64,000 nt of DNA from Paucimonas lemoignei (GTDB lineage: Bacteria; Pseudomonadota; Gammaproteobacteria; Pseudomonadales; Pseudomonadaceae): NCBI GenBank assembly GCA_900475325.1, contig LS483371.1, positions 682,001 through 746,000 on the forward strand. Reading direction: 5' to 3'. Shown here in pieces: positions 51,161 to 60,080 of the stretch (position 1 is the stretch's first letter; the number at the start of each line of letters is the position of its first letter). The notes under the pieces are model-generated. The model worked only from the letters and a program-made list of their open reading frames with translations. It did not search any database and was not told where the DNA came from. Both the position numbers and the translations under genes were made by a program.

Positions 51161-51193
51161 GTCGCAACCAGTACACAGGGGGTCGTATCCAGT
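51161..51193. promoter_or_regulatory. AraC-type activator site candidate upstream of choX (GbdR)
   Basis: Direct repeat GTCGCAACCAGT (51161-51172) and GTCGTATCCAGT (51182-51193), 10 of 12 identical, with start-to-start spacing of 21 bases (two helical turns). This is the geometry bound by AraC/XylS activators, about 170-200 bases upstream of choX. The neighbouring gbdR-type gene encodes such a regulator. Confidence 0.6.
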
Positions 51194-51512
51194 GCGAGTG
51201 ACGTCGTTTACAGCTTTTTTCCATGCCGCAAGGGCACGTTCAGGGTGTAAAAACGGCGAAAACCGGCACGTAACGACCCTTTGACCGGGAGGTGGCGTTG
51301 GTGGGTATGAGTGAGTCGGTGTGAGATGCGGCAACCCCTCGCATTAGCCCGATGATGCAGCGTTTGCAGTGGATTGCTGCTTCAGCGTAGCAGTTGGCCA
51401 AACATTCGCTGACCCCCTCAAGACACCCGCCACGGAGGTTTTGGATGGTCATTTGGATGGGATGTTCCCCAAAAGGGGTATATCGACGCCGGTCTCGATG
51501 GTATGGCGAAGA

Positions 51513-51605
51513 CCTGTGGGAGCGAATTCATTCGCGAAGGGGCCGGTACATTCACAGCATCTGTGTGAGCGTTGCGTCCGTCTTCCTTGATAAAACCGCT
51601 CCCAC
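51513..51605. repeat. REPIN, family c, degenerate right arm
   Basis: Left arm CTGTGGGAGCGAATTCATTC is intact; the right end retains only CGCTCCCAC after a diverged core. Confidence 0.75.
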
Positions 51606-52019
51606 AAGCGCGTCTCAGATGATTGCGCTTTTATCGATCACCCACCTCACTCCCCGCCACCTTTTGGCGCGAAAGCCCGTGAGCATGGCGCAATGCTATG
51701 AGCCGGGTGAGAGTGGTGGCCGATGTCGTGCTTTGAGTGATACCGCCGCTCGACGGCCGGTTTCTGCGTGACACAAGTGCTACCGAAGTGCTCACCCAGG
51801 CTAAGCCCTGCGGTCCTCAGCCCTGACCTCTGTCGCAAATTGACAACCCCCGTCGCGGCTGAATAGACACATCACGACGTCGTTTTCGGGAGTAATTGAA
51901 TGGCCATTCAAGTTTAGGCATGGCATTTGCGTAGTCACTGCAAAGCCCTGCAACACATAGGGCAATAACAAGAGCCTGCGCCTGAGGCCTCAAACCGCTT
52001 TGTGTGAGGAGATACCGTG

Positions 52020-53123
52020 ATGACTTCGTTCAACTCCGGGGCCCAACCCCAGAATCGCGCACCACAATCCATCGGCTTCCTGCTGCTGGATAACTTCACG
52101 TTGATATCCCTTGCCTCAGCGGTTGAGCCTTTGCGGATGGCTAACCAACTGTCAGGTCGCGAACTGTATCGCTGGACCACACTGACAGCCGACGGTGGGC
52201 AGGTCTGGGCCAGCGATGGCCTGCAGATCACCCCGGACGCTGCCATGCAGAAAGCACCGGCGATGGACACCATTATTGTCTGCGGCGGCGTGGGCATTCA
52301 GCGCACCGTGACCCGTGAACACGTGAGCTGGTTGCAAAGCCAGGCGCGCCAGTCCAAGCGGTTGGGCGCGGTCTGCACCGGCAGCTGGGCGCTGGCGTGT
52401 GCCGGGCTGCTCGATGGCTTTGATTGCAGCGTTCACTGGGAGTGTCTGGCCTCGATGCAGGAAGCCTTCCCTCGCGTGGCCATGAGCACACGCTTGTTCA
52501 CACTGGATCGCAACCGCTTCACCAGCTCCGGCGGCACCGCGCCCCTGGACATGATGCTGCACCTGATCAGCCGCGATCATGGCCGCGAGTTGTCGGCTGC
52601 GATTTCCGAGATGTTCGTCTACGAGCGTATCCGTAATGAACAGGACCACCAGCGCGTGCCGCTCAAGCACATGCTGGGCACCAATCAGCCGAAGCTGCAG
52701 GAAATCGTCGCGCTGATGGAGGCCAACCTTGAAGAGCCTATCGACCTGGATGAGCTGGCGGTTTATGTCGCAGTCTCCCGGCGTCAGCTGGAGCGACTGT
52801 TCCAGAAATACCTGCACTGCTCGCCATCGCGCTACTACCTCAAACTGCGCCTGATCCGCGCGCGGCAGTTGCTCAAGCAAACGCCGATGTCGATTATCGA
52901 AGTGGCGTCTGTTTGCGGCTTCGTGTCCACGCCGCACTTCTCCAAGTGCTACCGCGAATACTTCGGCATCCCGCCGCGTGACGAACGCGTAGGCTCCAAC
53001 ACCACCCAGCAAGTCGCCATGATGCCGATTCCGCAAGCCATGGTCCTCGCACCGCTGTCCGGCCCGCTGTCAGCGTTGAGCCAGGCACGCAACGAATCGA
53101 CGTTTGCGAGTGTGAGGTTGTAA
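52020..53123 (+). CDS. gbdR: AraC/GlxA-family regulator of glycine-betaine and choline metabolism (GbdR)
   Basis: 367-aa transcriptional activator. Residues about 15-190 form a DJ-1/PfpI-like (type 1 glutamine amidotransferase-like) ligand domain, with AVCTGSWALACAGLLDG in the place of the nucleophile elbow. Two HTH units are near the C-terminus: DLDELAVYVAVSRRQLERLF and EVASVCGFVSTPHFSKCYRE. Position next to choXWV and its length equal those of P. aeruginosa GbdR, which responds to glycine betaine and dimethylglycine and activates choline uptake and catabolism. Start ATG at 52020 with GAGGAG upstream; the GTG one codon earlier is in frame. Confidence 0.9.
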   Translation: MTSFNSGAQPQNRAPQSIGFLLLDNFTLISLASAVEPLRMANQLSGRELYRWTTLTADGGQVWASDGLQITPDAAMQKAPAMDTIIVCGGVGIQRTVTREHVSWLQSQARQSKRLGAVCTGSWALACAGLLDGFDCSVHWECLASMQEAFPRVAMSTRLFTLDRNRFTSSGGTAPLDMMLHLISRDHGRELSAAISEMFVYERIRNEQDHQRVPLKHMLGTNQPKLQEIVALMEANLEEPIDLDELAVYVAVSRRQLERLFQKYLHCSPSRYYLKLRLIRARQLLKQTPMSIIEVASVCGFVSTPHFSKCYREYFGIPPRDERVGSNTTQQVAMMPIPQAMVLAPLSGPLSALSQARNESTFASVRL

Positions 53124-53141
53124 CAGACGTTATTGGTATCC

Positions 53142-53233
53142 CTGTGGGAGCGAATTCATTCGCGAAGACGGCTTAACAGGCGATAGATATCTATCGGCTG
53201 TACCTGCCCCTTCGCAACGGATTCGCTCGCACA
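53142..53233. repeat. REPIN, family c
   Basis: Left arm CTGTGGGAGCGAATTCATTC, right arm CGCAACGGATTCGCTCGCAC with several substitutions. The remainder of the 324-base gap to 53447 shows no gene. Confidence 0.78.
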
Positions 53234-53447
53234 GCATTTTGCCTGAGGCCAAAGAATGATCCTCTTTGGCGACCAACGGACTGTCATTTCTGACAGTAGA
53301 CGCCTGGTTTTTTCCGTCTCAAAGTGATCTGTGCCTGAAGGATGGCCTTCAGGTCTTCAGTCCTGTGCGGGCGTGTCCGATTGTCAGGTGTTTTGGAAGC
53401 TGTTGCTTATTACAGGGATGGAGGTTTTTAACTCAGGGAGTTAGATC

Positions 53448-53885
53448 ATGGAATATGTAGAGAATGGTGACTTCAGCACGGGCAAGCTCGAACCTTGGCG
53501 GCCAGTATTGGGCTCCACAATCGAGATTGCCGAAGAGGATGGTCGCTATCATGCGGTATTGGGCGGCGGTGACAAGTTGAACCAGAGCGTTCGTATCGCG
53601 GACGTACAACCCCGGCGGTTCTTGCTCACTATTGAATTGAAAGTGGTCAATGGTACTGAGGAGGATACAGGTCAAATTCATTTGATCTGGGCATCGAATG
53701 CCATATTCAGGACATACCTTCCTGCAGTGTCGGATGACTGGGCCACCACAACGTTCGACTTATTTATCACCAATGTCGCGACCACCAACAATATCGAGGT
53801 CTTGGTCGAGCCTCGATTCGACAAGGAAGTTTTAGTGGGAAGTGTTTCCCTCAGAGATGAGCGCAAACGCAAGCACTGGCGCTAG
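53448..53885 (+). CDS. Small jelly-roll-like protein, function unknown
   Basis: 145-aa protein without signal peptide. It opens with VENGDFSTGKLEPW, a typical start of carbohydrate-binding-like (CBM4/9-type) beta-sandwich modules, and continues with alternating strands and ends with a basic tail. No catalytic residues recognised. GGGAG precedes the ATG. It is flanked by REPINs on both sides and near the autotransporters, so a surface or glycan-related role is possible but not shown. Confidence 0.65.
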   Translation: MEYVENGDFSTGKLEPWRPVLGSTIEIAEEDGRYHAVLGGGDKLNQSVRIADVQPRRFLLTIELKVVNGTEEDTGQIHLIWASNAIFRTYLPAVSDDWATTTFDLFITNVATTNNIEVLVEPRFDKEVLVGSVSLRDERKRKHWR

Positions 53886-53944
53886 CTATTGTTTGGGTCG
53901 CATTTGTAGCCGTCTGAGAAGTCAAGCGCGGACCGCCGCGACTC

Positions 53945-54036
53945 CGTGGGACCGGCTTCAGCCGGGAAGAGGCCGGTAACGCTGATGCCTGTGTTCAGGT
54001 CATCACACCGCGTTCCCGGCTAATGCCGGTCCCACG
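53945..54036. repeat. REPIN, family a
   Basis: Left arm CGTGGGACCGGCTTCAGCCG, right arm CGGCTAATGCCGGTCCCACG. Between the jelly-roll-like gene and a small convergent gene. Confidence 0.88.
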
Positions 54037-54045
54037 GCCTTATGT

Positions 54046-54306
54046 TCACCCGCGCCCTTGCTTGTACTCCACCAATCCCGGCAACAGTTGTTTATCAATC
54101 GCTTGCCGCACCGCTGGCAATATTGTCGCGCTGCCGGTCAGCATTTGTTCCACCAGGCGCTTCAGGGCGGTGGCGCGGTCTGCGGTCAGGCCGCACACGG
54201 CTTGCGCGCAGGCCTGTTCCGCCGTAGCGCCGGGAGGCATTTCGAAGCCGATCGCCCTGAGCTGGCTGATCAAGTCTTCCTGGTCAATCAAGTCCGCGTG
54301 CATCAT
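54046..54306 (-). CDS. Small conserved-looking protein of unknown function
   Basis: 86-aa helical, soluble protein (DLIDQEDLISQLRAIGF, then a Cys-containing AEQACAQAVCGL). No family recognised. GGAG stands before the double ATG at 54301-54306. No signal peptide. It is located between REPIN and the terminator of the first autotransporter. Confidence 0.55.
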   Translation of the reverse strand: MMHADLIDQEDLISQLRAIGFEMPPGATAEQACAQAVCGLTADRATALKRLVEQMLTGSATILPAVRQAIDKQLLPGLVEYKQGRG

Positions 54307-54440
54307 CCCGAGCGCTCCTTTTGTTTAGGTTTGAGGCGATTCTGGTAGTCCTTGGCAGTAACGGCAAGATCCATTCTCCAGAATGTCTGTCATGCCTAAG
54401 ATCAGGTCGTTTTCGACTGGCCGGGGCGCGATTGTCAGGC

Positions 54441-54466
54441 AAAAGAAAGGGGCCTTGAAGGCCCCT
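54441..54466 (-). terminator. Rho-independent terminator after first autotransporter
   Basis: Read on the minus strand: stem AGGGGCC-TTCAA-GGCCCCT followed by TTCTTTT, 17 bases after the gene's stop. Strong GC stem and T-rich tail. Confidence 0.92.
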
Positions 54467-54483
54467 AATCTGTTCGTCGCTAC

Positions 54484-56739
54484 TTACCAGTTGTAACGCA
54501 CACCCACGTTTACACCCCATGGCTGCTCGATGTTCTGCCCTTTCATATAATCGAAGTCGGCATGCACCTGTAGTACGTCTGTCAGTTGGGCTGCGATACC
54601 TGCGCCCATTTCAACACGTGTGCCAGACAGATCATTGGTGAAGCGTGATTCGTTGATCGTCACTTTGTTGGACGTCACGAACTCGCGTGCAACGGCTGCC
54701 TTGATGTAAGGCTGAACGAAACCGCCATCATCCAAAGCGAATTTGCGACCCAGGTGGCTGCCGACCTTGCCGAGCAATGAGTCTGCCTTGTTGCTGCTCG
54801 CTTCAAGCCCGTTGTCCAGCTTGTAATCTTCACCGCTGACCCAAAGGCCGGACACCTGTGCATAGGGTTCGACGAACCAGTTTTCACTGAATTTGATGTG
54901 CTTTCCCGCTTCAACCGAGGCACCCACGCCATAGTTGTTGTAGTCGCCCTTGCTCTTGACGCCGTCACGCATGGTCACGTCGGCCGAGTTCTGGAAGCGG
55001 TTAGCCTTGATCAGCGCATCGATATAGAAGCCGTTGTCTGCCAGCCAGGTGCTGTACGCGCCCACATAGTAGCTGTCGACCTTGCCCTTGTTACCTGCCT
55101 TGAGATCCAGATCGGATTTGCTGTAACCGCCCATCAGGCCGACCAGCCATTGTCCGTTGCTGCTGGCGATCGGCAAATCAGCACCGAACGAAATACCCTG
55201 TTGTTGCTGCGAATACTCGACACCACCAGCGGCAGACATGTCGTACTTGTTGCCGTAGGTACGCAGCCAGCCACCGCCTTGATTGCTGTCAGTACGCAGT
55301 TCGCCCATGCGGCTGCGCAGAGTGGCTGACTCGCCATACCACACAGTCGGAGCGGCGCTGAACAGGCCGATGGCGACTTCGGTGCTTTTCGATACGCTGG
55401 TTGTCTGCACCAGGAACCAGTCGTTGCCGATGGTGTTGCCTGGGCGTTGTTCCAATGCATAGGAGTAAGCGCCAGCGTCGACCATGCCGTCTGCGCTATC
55501 TACAGCGAATTGCGCATCGCCATTGTCGATGTGTACCAGTTGACGATCCGCGCCACCCGCTTGCGGTTCCGCACCGGTGTTTTCCACCAGCAGTTTGTGA
55601 TTGCCTGTTGCCGTGCCGGAGACGTTCAGAGAATCGCCCGCGCCCGCTGCCAGATCGGTGCCCAGGCCAAAGGTGCCGCTGCCGGTCAGCTCTTTGACAT
55701 CCAGTTGATGGAAGCTGGCATTGCCGTCGGTGCCACGCAGATCAACCAGGCCGCCATCCAGATTCAGCTTGCCGACGGTGGAGTTGTCCTCCATGACCCA
55801 CAGCGATGACTTGTCGATGGTCAGCGAAGTGGCGTTGTTAATGGTGCCGGTCAGGCTGGCGCTGTTTTGCAGATCCAGATTTGCGGCAGAGCCAGCTTCT
55901 ACGACGACATCACCTGCCAATTGGCTGTTGTTGACGTTGAAGTTGGCTACAGCAGATTTCTCTACTTCAAGGAGGGTGCCGTTGCCGCCAGTGAGAGTTG
56001 CGCCGTTGCTGATGTTGATCTCTGCTTGAGTATCGGGAGTTGCGCCGGCAGTCACCAGAATAGCGCTGCCGTTTTTGCCGGCAACAGCCGAGCCGTCGAT
56101 GTTCAGCATGACGTTGTTCGAATTGGCAAACTGATCGGAAGCCATAACGATGCCGCGATTGTCACCCATGACATTACTGCCGTTGACCAACTTCGCAGTG
56201 GCGCCGAGCAGGGTCATGCCGACGCCGCCGTCTGCCCCATTACCTGTACCTGATCCGCTGCCAGTCACCGTGGTATGGCTCAGTGTGATATCGCTGTTGA
56301 ACGTGGCGCTAATCCCCCGGCCTACACCGGTTACGGTACTGTCGATGGCCGTGACTTTCGAGCCATTCAACAATCCGGTTCTATCAACGATTGCAGCAAT
56401 GCCGTAGCCATCGGTAGAGGAGATCAGCGCATTGTTAAGTGTCGTCTCACTGTCTACCAAGTGCAGCGCTATTCCCGAGGAAGCAACGATCTTGCCACCA
56501 TCAACGTTAACGGCTGAACCCCTACGTGCATAAACCATTTCGGTCTGGCCGTTGTTGCTGACGTTCAGCTCTGCACCGCTCATGTTCCACTCTTCAATGG
56601 GACTTTGATCAGTAACAGTCGCGGATTGGCCCGGCAGAAGTTGGCCTGCTAGTGTCGGTTGCATACCCACTAGCGTTAGGGCGATGGCCGTGGCTAGGGC
56701 GAGTGGTTGTTTGGTAAACGGTAAACATTGGATGTTCAT
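54484..56739 (-). CDS. Type V autotransporter, pertactin-like (copy 1)
   Basis: 751-aa self-exported outer-membrane protein. An extended signal peptide (MNIQCLPFTKQPLALATA through LAG, residue about 32) precedes a passenger of beta-helix-like repeats rich in Asn, Gly, Thr and Ser. A C-terminal beta-barrel of about 270 residues begins near LFSAAPTVWYGESATLRSRMGEL and ends in VGVRYNW, the aromatic end typical of barrel insertion. The passenger has no recognised catalytic motif, so adhesion or surface shaping is the likely role. The start gives a normal signal peptide; the frame is open to 56850. It is the next gene downstream of a paralogue. Confidence 0.9.
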   Translation of the reverse strand: MNIQCLPFTKQPLALATAIALTLVGMQPTLAGQLLPGQSATVTDQSPIEEWNMSGAELNVSNNGQTEMVYARRGSAVNVDGGKIVASSGIALHLVDSETTLNNALISSTDGYGIAAIVDRTGLLNGSKVTAIDSTVTGVGRGISATFNSDITLSHTTVTGSGSGTGNGADGGVGMTLLGATAKLVNGSNVMGDNRGIVMASDQFANSNNVMLNIDGSAVAGKNGSAILVTAGATPDTQAEINISNGATLTGGNGTLLEVEKSAVANFNVNNSQLAGDVVVEAGSAANLDLQNSASLTGTINNATSLTIDKSSLWVMEDNSTVGKLNLDGGLVDLRGTDGNASFHQLDVKELTGSGTFGLGTDLAAGAGDSLNVSGTATGNHKLLVENTGAEPQAGGADRQLVHIDNGDAQFAVDSADGMVDAGAYSYALEQRPGNTIGNDWFLVQTTSVSKSTEVAIGLFSAAPTVWYGESATLRSRMGELRTDSNQGGGWLRTYGNKYDMSAAGGVEYSQQQQGISFGADLPIASSNGQWLVGLMGGYSKSDLDLKAGNKGKVDSYYVGAYSTWLADNGFYIDALIKANRFQNSADVTMRDGVKSKGDYNNYGVGASVEAGKHIKFSENWFVEPYAQVSGLWVSGEDYKLDNGLEASSNKADSLLGKVGSHLGRKFALDDGGFVQPYIKAAVAREFVTSNKVTINESRFTNDLSGTRVEMGAGIAAQLTDVLQVHADFDYMKGQNIEQPWGVNVGVRYNW

Positions 56740-56923
56740 TGGAGTGGCGGCACCTTCGACAAGCGAGAAAATGAAGGGCGCTATTGGACAGGGATGGACT
56801 ACAAAAAGCCCTAGGATTGGTCCTAGGATTCTGTAGGAAATTTCTTTCATTGTGTGAGCGGTATCTATTTATTGCAGGAGGATGCTCCTACCCAGGTAAG
56901 CATCCGGAAGAATAGGGACCTAA

Positions 56924-56947
56924 GCCCCGTATGACCGGGGCGTTTTA
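56924..56947 (-). terminator. Possible weak terminator after second autotransporter
   Basis: GC-rich hairpin GCCCCG-TATGAC-CGGGGC, about 35 bases beyond the stop at 56978. On the minus strand its tail is only TTAGG, on the plus strand GTTTTA; activity is uncertain. Confidence 0.4.
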
Positions 56948-56977
56948 TCAGGTCTTTGGCCGAAACAAAGTACTGGC

Positions 56978-59641
56978 CTACCACGAGTAACGCAGGCCGA
57001 GATTAACCCCCCAGGGTTGCTCGATATTTTCTCCATTGCTGTAGTCCACGTCGGCATGCAGTTGCACCACGTCAGTAACCTGCAGCGCGACACCTGCGCC
57101 GAGTTCGCCCCGGCGTCCTGACAGGTCGTCACTGAACGTCGTGCTGTTGACTTTGACTTTATTGCTTTGGGCGAACTCTTGCGCTGCGGCGAATTTTACA
57201 TAGGGCTGTACGAACCCACCCTTTTCCAGGGCGATGGTCCGCCCTGCATGGGCACCCACTTTTCCGACAAACGAGTCGGCATGGTTGCTCCTGGCTTCCA
57301 TACCGTTGTCTAGCCCGTAGTCTTCACCTTGCACCCACAAACTGGAAATCTGCGCGTAGGGTTCTACAAACCAGCCATCAGTGAGCTTGATGTGTTTACC
57401 GGCTTCGATTGAGCCACCCACGCCGTAGTTGTGGTAATCACCTTCTGACTTGACGCCGTTGCTCATACGGACATCGGCTTTGTTCTCGAAGCGATTGGCT
57501 TTGATCAGCGCGTCAATGTAATAACCGCTGTCCGATAGCCAGGTGCTGTAAAGCCCTGCGTAGTAGCTGTCCACCTGGCCTGAGGTGCCCAGCCGAAGGT
57601 TCAGGTCCGAATTGCTGTAGCCGCCCACCACACCGATCAGCCATTGTCCGCCCGCATTGGAAATGGGGGTGTCTACACCAAACGAGATGCCTTGCTGTGT
57701 CTGGGTATAGTCCACCTGATCAGCCGCTGAAACCCGGTATTTGTTGCCATACGTGCGGGCCCACGCTCCGCCTTGGTCGTGACCATTACGCAATTCCCCC
57801 ATGCGACTGCGCAGCGTTGATATTTCGCCATACCAGACGGTGGGTGCTGCGCTGAATACGCCGACCACGGCGCGCGTGCTGGGGGTAATCACGGGATCTC
57901 CTGGATCTCCTGGATTAACAGGATTAACAGGATCAACAGGATCAACAGGATCAACAGGATCTACCGGGACCACTGGCTCAGTAGTGGCCTGCACCAGATA
58001 CCAATCGGTGCCGCGCTTCTCAAGACGGTAGACAAACGTGCCCACATCCACCTGTTCACCGGGTACCGCAAACACGGCATCTCCGGTTCCGGTATGAACC
58101 AGCCGCTGAGCATGATCCTCCTGGATTGGATCGACCCCTGTGTTTTGTACGTTGAGGACATGGTTGCCAGCTGCATCACCTGTCACGTTGATCAGGTCAC
58201 TCAAGTGCCCAGCCAGATCGGTGCCGAGGGCGAAGGTGCCGTTGCCCGCCAGGCTACCCAGAGTAAGGGTCTTGAAAATCGGGCTTGTGCCGCCAAGGCT
58301 GACCGTACCTCCACTCAAACTGAGGCTGCCGACGGAGGAATCGTTGACCATATTCCAGCGCGAGGTGCCGTCAATGCTCATGTTCTGCGCGTTACTGACC
58401 GTGCCGGTCAACACCGAACTATTGTTCAGGCTCAAGGTGGCCGGTGTGGCGGCGTCCTGAACCACATCACCGGTCATGTTGCTGCTGTCCATGATCAGGC
58501 TGCCTATATTACTCAGCGAGCCGGTCAGGCTTGAATTGTTGCTCAGCTCGACACGTGCTTGCGAGCCGCTGCTCTCCACCACGTTACCTACCAGGGTGCT
58601 TGCGTTCATGTTCAAGCTGGCAATGTTAGTGAGTGAGCCAGTCAGCCGGGAGTTACCCGCCATCGTCACCGCCGCATTGGAACCTGCTGGAACCGTTACG
58701 CTACCGGTCATGGCGCTACTGTTCAGCGCCAGGCTGTTGATGTTGGTCATGTCCCCGGTGAGGCTCGCATTGTTGTTCAGCACGGCGTTGATCAGTGATC
58801 CGGTCTCGCCCTGAATGTTGCCGGTCAGTACGCTGTTGTCTGCAGTGAAGGCCACTGTCGAGTTACCGAGAACATCCAGAATGACGCCGTCGCCACCGCT
58901 CAGGGTCGAGCCATTACTGACGTCGATGGTCGCGTTGGGTGCCTGGGTGTTCAAGAGGACCGTTAACGCGGCGCCGTTGGTACCCGTGATCGAAGAACCA
59001 TCCAGGGTCAACGTCGGCAGGGTGGAGCCCGGGAAGGTATCGGTGCTTACCAGGACGCCTCTGTTGGCGCCGGTGATGGAGCTGTTTTGCAGCGAAGCGG
59101 TTGCGCCGAACAGCGTCATGCCGACGCCGCCCGCCGTTGGGCCACCTGTGCCGGAGCCAGTGCCGGTAACTTGCGAATCCACCAGGGTTACAGCGCTGTT
59201 GTAGGTGGCGTTGATCCCTCGGTTGGCACCTGTGATCGTGCTGTTGGTGACACTGGCTTGCGAACCGCGGTGCGTCGTTCCAGTGCTCACCGTAATCAGG
59301 TTCAGTCCGAAATTGCTGCTTGCGGTCAGCGTCGAGCCATTGAGCGTGGTGTCGCTATCAGTCAGTGAGACTGCCGCGCCGTTGCTCGCCGTGGCTGTGG
59401 CACCGTTCATCACGAGCGTTGCCGTGTTTGTCCCGTTGACGTTGAGTGTTGCGCCGCCTGGCAAAACTGTCAGCGTTGCGCCGTTGAGCGACCAGGTTTC
59501 CGCAGGGGTGCCGGGATTGACAGTTGCCGTTTGGCCCGGAGTCAACGTTGCCGCCATTGACGGGTTCAGCCAGGCCAGCGCAACCAGGCTTACAACCAGT
59601 GGCGCTGAGGGTATCGGGAAAAATTGTATGGGTCGATTCAT
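56978..59641 (-). CDS. Type V autotransporter, pertactin-like (copy 2)
   Basis: 887-aa self-exported outer-membrane protein. Signal peptide of about 30 residues ending SMAA, then a beta-helix-like passenger in which short units such as NSSLTGSLSNIGSL and MTGDV repeat with Asn/Ser/Thr. A proline linker of VDP/VNP/GDP units (57894-57965) leads into a barrel that starts VFSAAPTVWYGEISTLRSRM and ends LGLRYSW. The barrel is very similar to that of copy 1, while the passenger differs in length and repeat. GAGGGA precedes the ATG at 59639-59641. The two genes are in tandem, so this is a local duplication. Confidence 0.9.
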   Translation of the reverse strand: MNRPIQFFPIPSAPLVVSLVALAWLNPSMAATLTPGQTATVNPGTPAETWSLNGATLTVLPGGATLNVNGTNTATLVMNGATATASNGAAVSLTDSDTTLNGSTLTASSNFGLNLITVSTGTTHRGSQASVTNSTITGANRGINATYNSAVTLVDSQVTGTGSGTGGPTAGGVGMTLFGATASLQNSSITGANRGVLVSTDTFPGSTLPTLTLDGSSITGTNGAALTVLLNTQAPNATIDVSNGSTLSGGDGVILDVLGNSTVAFTADNSVLTGNIQGETGSLINAVLNNNASLTGDMTNINSLALNSSAMTGSVTVPAGSNAAVTMAGNSRLTGSLTNIASLNMNASTLVGNVVESSGSQARVELSNNSSLTGSLSNIGSLIMDSSNMTGDVVQDAATPATLSLNNSSVLTGTVSNAQNMSIDGTSRWNMVNDSSVGSLSLSGGTVSLGGTSPIFKTLTLGSLAGNGTFALGTDLAGHLSDLINVTGDAAGNHVLNVQNTGVDPIQEDHAQRLVHTGTGDAVFAVPGEQVDVGTFVYRLEKRGTDWYLVQATTEPVVPVDPVDPVDPVDPVNPVNPGDPGDPVITPSTRAVVGVFSAAPTVWYGEISTLRSRMGELRNGHDQGGAWARTYGNKYRVSAADQVDYTQTQQGISFGVDTPISNAGGQWLIGVVGGYSNSDLNLRLGTSGQVDSYYAGLYSTWLSDSGYYIDALIKANRFENKADVRMSNGVKSEGDYHNYGVGGSIEAGKHIKLTDGWFVEPYAQISSLWVQGEDYGLDNGMEARSNHADSFVGKVGAHAGRTIALEKGGFVQPYVKFAAAQEFAQSNKVKVNSTTFSDDLSGRRGELGAGVALQVTDVVQLHADVDYSNGENIEQPWGVNLGLRYSW
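57894..57965. repeat. Eight 9-bp tandem repeats in the autotransporter linker
   Basis: Units GGATCTCCT, GGATTAACA and GGATCAACA and variants, each 9 bases, so copy-number change alters the linker by three residues without frameshift. Encodes the DPV/NPV/DPG units. Confidence 0.88.
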
Positions 59642-60080
59642 AACTAATCCCTCAGTTACGACGGGGTAAGCTCAATGGGTGACTTCAGTCCTTGAGGAGT
59701 ACTAATACTTATGTCACGTTTGCATAGTCTCATTAATTCTATGTAGGTAACGGATAAGTCTATTGCGCTATTGATAATCAAACGCCGGGATTGCTTATCG
59801 ATGCTCGCTATCAAGAAAGGCTCAGGTTTGACCTTCTGTCAAGAGAGATTTGGCGTAGGGGGAGTGAAATAGCCAATCGAAATTAAACTGGTTTTATAAT
59901 CGCTATTAGCAATTACTTTGCACACAAGTCTGTGTGCCGTTTATCGGAGCACTGTTATTTATGACAGTTCACGAAGCTTTGTTTTTTGCTATTACTGAAC
60001 GGCACCTGCCCCGTGGCAGGAGGAGAAGTCAATAACATCTGATTTCAGTGAGCATCAACTGATGCTCAGGAGGTTGCACC
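59642..60080. other. Divergent A/T-rich region with hairpins before the Ig-like repeat genes
   Basis: 439 bases without a gene, promoters for copy 2 of the autotransporter and the first Ig-like gene. Contains inverted repeats at 59951-59968 (ACTGT...ACAGT), 60005-60020 (CCTGCC-CCGT-GGCAGG) and 60049-60068. Base composition is distinctly lower in GC than the flanking genes. Confidence 0.6.
60049..60068 (+). promoter_or_regulatory. 9-bp inverted repeat abutting the Shine-Dalgarno of the Ig-like gene
   Basis: TGAGCATCA and its exact complement TGATGCTCA separated by AC. The last base is the first A of the SD AGGAGG (60068-60073). As RNA it is a stable hairpin that could mask the SD; as DNA it could be an operator. 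Confidence 0.55.

Larger units (their letters stand above)
50993..52019. other. Long regulatory intergenic region between choX and gbdR
   Basis: About 1 kb with no convincing gene. It contains the direct-repeat activator-site candidate at 51161-51193 and a degenerate family-c REPIN at 51513-51605. In P. aeruginosa, as I recall it, a serine dehydratase gene sits here; it is absent. Region 51610-52000 shows no recognised feature. Confidence 0.6.

Noticed and set aside
57894..57965. CRISPR array
   Set aside because: 9-base units without spacers, fully inside a coding frame.
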